DNA from: Daphnia pulex
Lineage: Eukaryota > Arthropoda > Branchiopoda > Diplostraca > Daphniidae
Direction: 5' to 3'
NCBI RefSeq assembly: GCF_021134715.1
Contig: NC_060023.1
Location: forward strand, 8,370,001-8,434,000
DNA: 64,000 bases
Each line of letters begins with the position of its first letter. Position 1 is the first letter of the stretch. The notes under the pieces are model-generated. The model made no database searches, was not told where the DNA came from, and saw nothing but the letters and a program-made list of their open reading frames with translations. Below, one piece after another: positions 60,205 through 64,000 of the stretch. Made by a program: the position numbers and the translations under genes.

Positions 60205-61507
60205 ATATGAACCCTCACCATCAGCATCTGTGTTTTTTTCGTGTTTTTTAACTGATTTGTTCCGTTGTTATTTCAAAACTTATTGATGGCGCTTTTGTTG
60301 ATTGATTCATTAGGGAGATCGACAGGAGAAACTTATCGTCTTGCGTATCGTATTTAATTTGATTTTTATTTGCCAAATGTCTGAAACGATTTCATCCGAA
60401 TACAATTAAAGGCTTCTAAGAGATTTCGCCTGAATTACTTTGGCATGTAAATTGATTATTTTACCTTGAGCGGAAATAATTCAATTTCTAAATTCAGTAG
60501 CTTGTTCTTTTACGACGTAATTACGTGGATAGTATAAGTAAGCTATGATTGAAACAGAAAAGGGTAACACGCCATGCCAGCGGTCAACTTGTAAGTATCG
60601 ATAAATCTGTACAAGAACCTGTTTTAAAAATTTAAAAAGAAATAAGAAAAATAAGGGAATAAAAATTATGGCTTGTGCCAACGGGTTATCGGGGATTTTC
60701 CGACGCATAACGGCATAACCAAAAGAAAGGCAAAGAAGTCGAAGTCGAGATAATATGGTTGACATGAAAGGCGAACACTTGTACATTTTACAAAAATGGA
60801 ATAAGGTAGAAAATTTAGCATAAGATTTTGCTCACAGATAAGAAGGAAATCTCTTATGATATGCGTTACCCATCAGTCAGACCAGTTTTGACCGACAAGA
60901 AAAATATTTAAATTTATAAAATAATAAAATAAATCAGTTAACACCAAAGATCACGCGAGATCACGGGGAAAACCTAAATTCAACTTTTAAATATGCTGTT
61001 AAACCCAAGTGCTTCTCCATCACGAAATCAATAAAGTGCGCGTAGAAGGCGTCTACTTTTTAGATCGATGCATCTCATTACGAATAGACATTCAGAAGTT
61101 ATTGATAGTCCTCACATCTTTTTTTGTCGTCCCACGATTGTACAGGTATTTCATACTATCGGGGAAGCGGTTCGTTTCTATAACGACTGAGAATAGGCTC
61201 CATTGATCTATTGATCACGGCGCCTTCATTCAATCATTCATCTTGCTTACGTCAATACTCAATTGTGGATTAGGGGCCATAAAAAAGACGAGGGCATCCG
61301 GAGATCGACATCCATCGACCACCCGGACTGAAATCCAAACTATTCTGCGTGCTTCACCAACAAACAGTGTATCTTCTATTGTCTTTTTCAAAATCTTTTC
61401 AGTCAAGTGTCCACACTCGTGCGACGGCACACATATACACATTGCCTCCAGGCCAAAAAAATAAACTTCTGTCATTTGAGTTTGGCAAATAGTTTTAAAA
61501 CGACGGG
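60205..61507. other. Intergenic region between aminopeptidase and bestrophin
   Basis: ATTAAA at 60405-60410 may be the aminopeptidase poly(A) signal. Minus-strand open frames at 60481-60786 and 61230-61514 have no recognised domain. Nothing else was seen. Confidence 0.4.
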
Positions 61508-63219
61508 ATGCCAAAGAAAAGTGAGACTATAAATTTATTGTCGCTTATTATACGATTGCATGAAACATATGTACATGTCAAGTAATTCTTTTCAGATTCG
61601 ATGGCGGGTGGATCCGCCGTTTATCCGGATGAAATGGATAAAGGCGCAACGTCGAATCACATCAGCATCGGCCGGATGCTCATTATGTGGCGACGCTCCG
61701 TCTACAAAGTCGTCTATAAGGAACTAATCGCCTTTCTTTTCACGTTCGGCACAATTAGTGCCATCTACCGTTATGCCCTCGACGAAAATCAGAAAAAGTA
61801 AGTCACTTTAACATATTTGATTGGCAACTTTATTTTTTTTAAATCAAGTTATGACCGAATCGAACAAAATTCAACTTCGATTGCTAATGTATTTTCATAC
61901 ATCAATCACAGGTATTTCGAGGAATCGAAAGCCTTTTTCCAGTCTTACATCGATCATTTGTCGGTGCCGTTTCTTCTCGGGTTTTACGTAACTACCGTGG
62001 CTGGTCGGTGGTGGGCGCAATACCTTACAATCCCATGGCCGGACAAGTACAGTATACACAAAGATTAAATTTGATTTCTTCCAGAAACTAAATATTGAAA
62101 CGTGTTTATTGTATTTTTTTTTACTGGCATGCTGAAGACTGATGCTAACTATTCAAATTTACATCCCTGGTGATGGAGAGGAAGTTCGAGTATTACGACA
62201 GGGACTCGTCCGTCGAGCGCTGCTAATGCTGATCCTTTTGTTGCGTTCCATCTCTTCCGCAGTACGTCGCCGCTATCCGACTTTTCAGAGCCTCGTCAAA
62301 GAAGGTGTGTGGATTGGCTTGCTGGTCCACATCATTTATTATTAATATTTATCAATCAGGGATTATGACTCGAAAGGAGAAACAGTGCTACGAATCTGTA
62401 GTTCCAGTCGTCAACTTATTTTGGGTACCTGCAACTTGGTTCGTTTCAGCTCTTAACGAAGCTGTTAGCGCTGGCACCTTAAAGAATGAATCCGGAGCTA
62501 AACTCATCATGGAGGTTTGATATAAAGGAATTTCTAGACTGCATATTGGAGAATTTTACAAGAAATTGTCCTGCAGAACGTAAAAAAAATGATTTGAAAC
62601 AATCCAGGAATTTCTAGAATTTCGCGCTAATTGTGGCGCCCTTTGGAGTTACAACTGGGTCAGCATTCCTATGATCTACACCCAAGTAAATTGAAAAACA
62701 GATTATTTTAAAAATTGTTTTCGACTCATTTCCTAAGCTGAATTCAAATGTTATAAGGTTTGCACATTGTCGACTTATTCTTATTTCATCGCCTGTCTGA
62801 TGGCCCGCCAGTACACGGGCCCTAGTCTTCAATCGTTGGAAGACATTGACATTGTCCTGCCTGTCGGTACAATCATGGAATTAATTTGCTACGTTGGTCT
62901 CCTTAAAGTTGCCGAACAGATCAAGAACCCTTTTGGAGATGCTGACGAGGATTTTGATCTCAACTTTCTCATCACTCGACATCTCAGAGTTCGTTATCTC
63001 CATTTTTTAAATTGAAACAGTTTTCGTCCTTCTAATTAAAATTTATCGCAACAGACGGTTCATCTTGGACTTGGTGACGTTGGCGATATTCGTTTGCCTT
63101 TGATAGAGCCTACCGATTCAAGCACAGTCCATTCAACGGACGATTCACTCCTGCTAATGCCAGGCCAACTGATGCATGATCATCCACAATCTACTTCGAC
63201 CACTTTTAATAATCGCTGA
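61508..63219 (+). CDS. Bestrophin family anion channel (short form)
   Basis: Exons 61508-61520, 61596-61797, 61912-62046, 62138-62304, 62360-62514, 62608-62685, 62758-62988 and 63055-63219 total 1146 nt (381 aa). The tiny first exon (MPKK) is optional; the ATG at 61601 gives 375 aa. Bestrophin hallmarks are clear: MWRRSVYKVVYKEL, the pore-lining SVPFLLGFYVTTVAGRWWAQ, TIPWPDKLM, FWVPATWF, YNWVSIPMIYTQ and LKVAEQIKNPFGD. Family members form pentameric calcium-activated chloride channels at the plasma membrane. The calcium-clasp segment reads GDADEDFD where human BEST1 has GEDDDDFE, so one clasp acidic residue is alanine. The tail after the channel domain is only about 60 residues. AATAAA lies at 63339-63344. 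Confidence 0.88.
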
Positions 63220-64000
63220 AAACGGAGATTTCATACAAACACACCATCACAACAAAATTAAAAACATGACCTTATACGGATAAAATTAAACTACCTTATA
63301 TCGATTGTTTGTCAAGTTAAAAAACCACATGGCAATATAATAAAGCAGCGCTTGTATGAGAAACCTGACAACTTATTGTCAGCTATGCACCTCCTTTTAA
63401 AAATAACATGTTACGATTCAGTTCAACACAATGTATCATATTATTTAAACCGCTATTAGATTTGATTACTCCCAGGACATCTAACAACATGTCGCACGCG
63501 TCTAGCTGTTTGATTCAACTGTTGTATTTATGAAGTTGGATGTGTAGTGCGCAGCAAGCTGACCATATGATCGATGATACGAATATGATCCATAATTTAT
63601 TCTACAAGTTCAGTGTCGTGTTTATTTGTTTGGTGAAAGTCAACTCTTTCTAGAGTACGTAAGATTCTATATCGACAGGAAATATTTCTTATCTTGTTTT
63701 TATTTTCTGGGATTATATGTTTTGAGCTATTCAAAAATAAAAGCGTAATAAAATTCGATGGTTGCACCACCGACCCAGGCGGGATCAAGGCAATGTCGGG
63801 TCATCTAATAGGTTTGTATCCAACACGCGAGCATAGGAAACTATTGATACACGGCACATATTTTATGCGGCAATATCATGAGCAACAGTATCACTGTTGC
63901 CAAGCGTGTTCATCAGTTTCACGTACAGCGATAGACATGCGAATAAGGTAGAAATGATCTCCGCATCGATCTGGATATCGATTACCCTTTACATTTAATA
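63220..64000. other. Right-edge intergenic region
   Basis: Bestrophin 3' UTR with a poly(A) signal at 63339, then sequence without a convincing gene. A plus-strand open frame at 63694-63951 is not recognised. Confidence 0.4.

Noticed and set aside
60481-60786. Hydrophobic minus-strand open frame
   Set aside because: Its hydrophobicity comes from T/A-rich low complexity, and no domain or splice structure was found.

Overview
This is eukaryotic genomic DNA. Genes are split by GT-AG introns, mostly 60-90 bp long, intergenic gaps are short, and both strands are used. The recognisable proteins are animal proteins: WDR70, a KLHL1/4/5-type kelch protein, ATPAF1, NDUFA11, APEX2, a myosin-XV tail, FEM1-like proteins, an alpha-1,3-fucosyltransferase, an M1 aminopeptidase and a bestrophin. 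Tiny introns, dense packing, recent tandem duplication and a small PAN-like secreted protein together suggest an arthropod, most likely a branchiopod crustacean such as Daphnia. The species is inferred, not proven.

Left part (1-12.4 kb) is an ordinary housekeeping neighbourhood. The 5' part of WDR70 (minus) sits head-to-head with a complete KLHL1/4/5-like gene (plus). Then come a small TATA-driven secreted PAN-like gene (minus), ATPAF1 (minus) head-to-head with NDUFA11 (plus), and APEX2 (minus) tail-to-tail with NDUFA11. I rebuilt each of these from splice sites; every complete gene gives an exon total divisible by three.

The middle (12.6-51.5 kb) is a young segmental-duplication array. A unit of 10,460 bp occurs twice complete (12639-23098, 23099-33558) and a third time cut short (33559-about 40632). 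Each complete unit has four parts: splice-phased exons of an unrecognised, stop-containing gene; a tRNA-derived SINE-like element; a disabled copy of the myosin-XV tail (MyTH4-FERM); and an intact single-exon FEM1-like gene. After the third unit come a fragment of a RETSAT-like gene, an older diverged unit whose myosin part is gone but which keeps an intact third FEM1-like gene (43638-45149), a fold-back element, and a fourth, internally deleted myosin-XV tail copy (48257-51540). Shared lesions give a branching order of ((1,2),3),4, and unit 2 looks like a mosaic of units 1 and 3. The FEM1-like proteins keep the helical middle and C-terminal ankyrin part of FEM1 but lack the N-terminal ankyrin array. 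This amplifying gene family is the most unusual content of the window.

Right part (51.7-64 kb) returns to single-copy genes on the plus strand: an unrecognised four-exon gene (239 aa), an intronless GT10 fucosyltransferase (417 aa), an eleven-exon secreted M1 aminopeptidase (967 aa) with a complete zinc site but a changed GAMEN motif, and a short bestrophin with an altered calcium-clasp sequence. No rRNA, canonical tRNA, CRISPR or prokaryotic element was seen.
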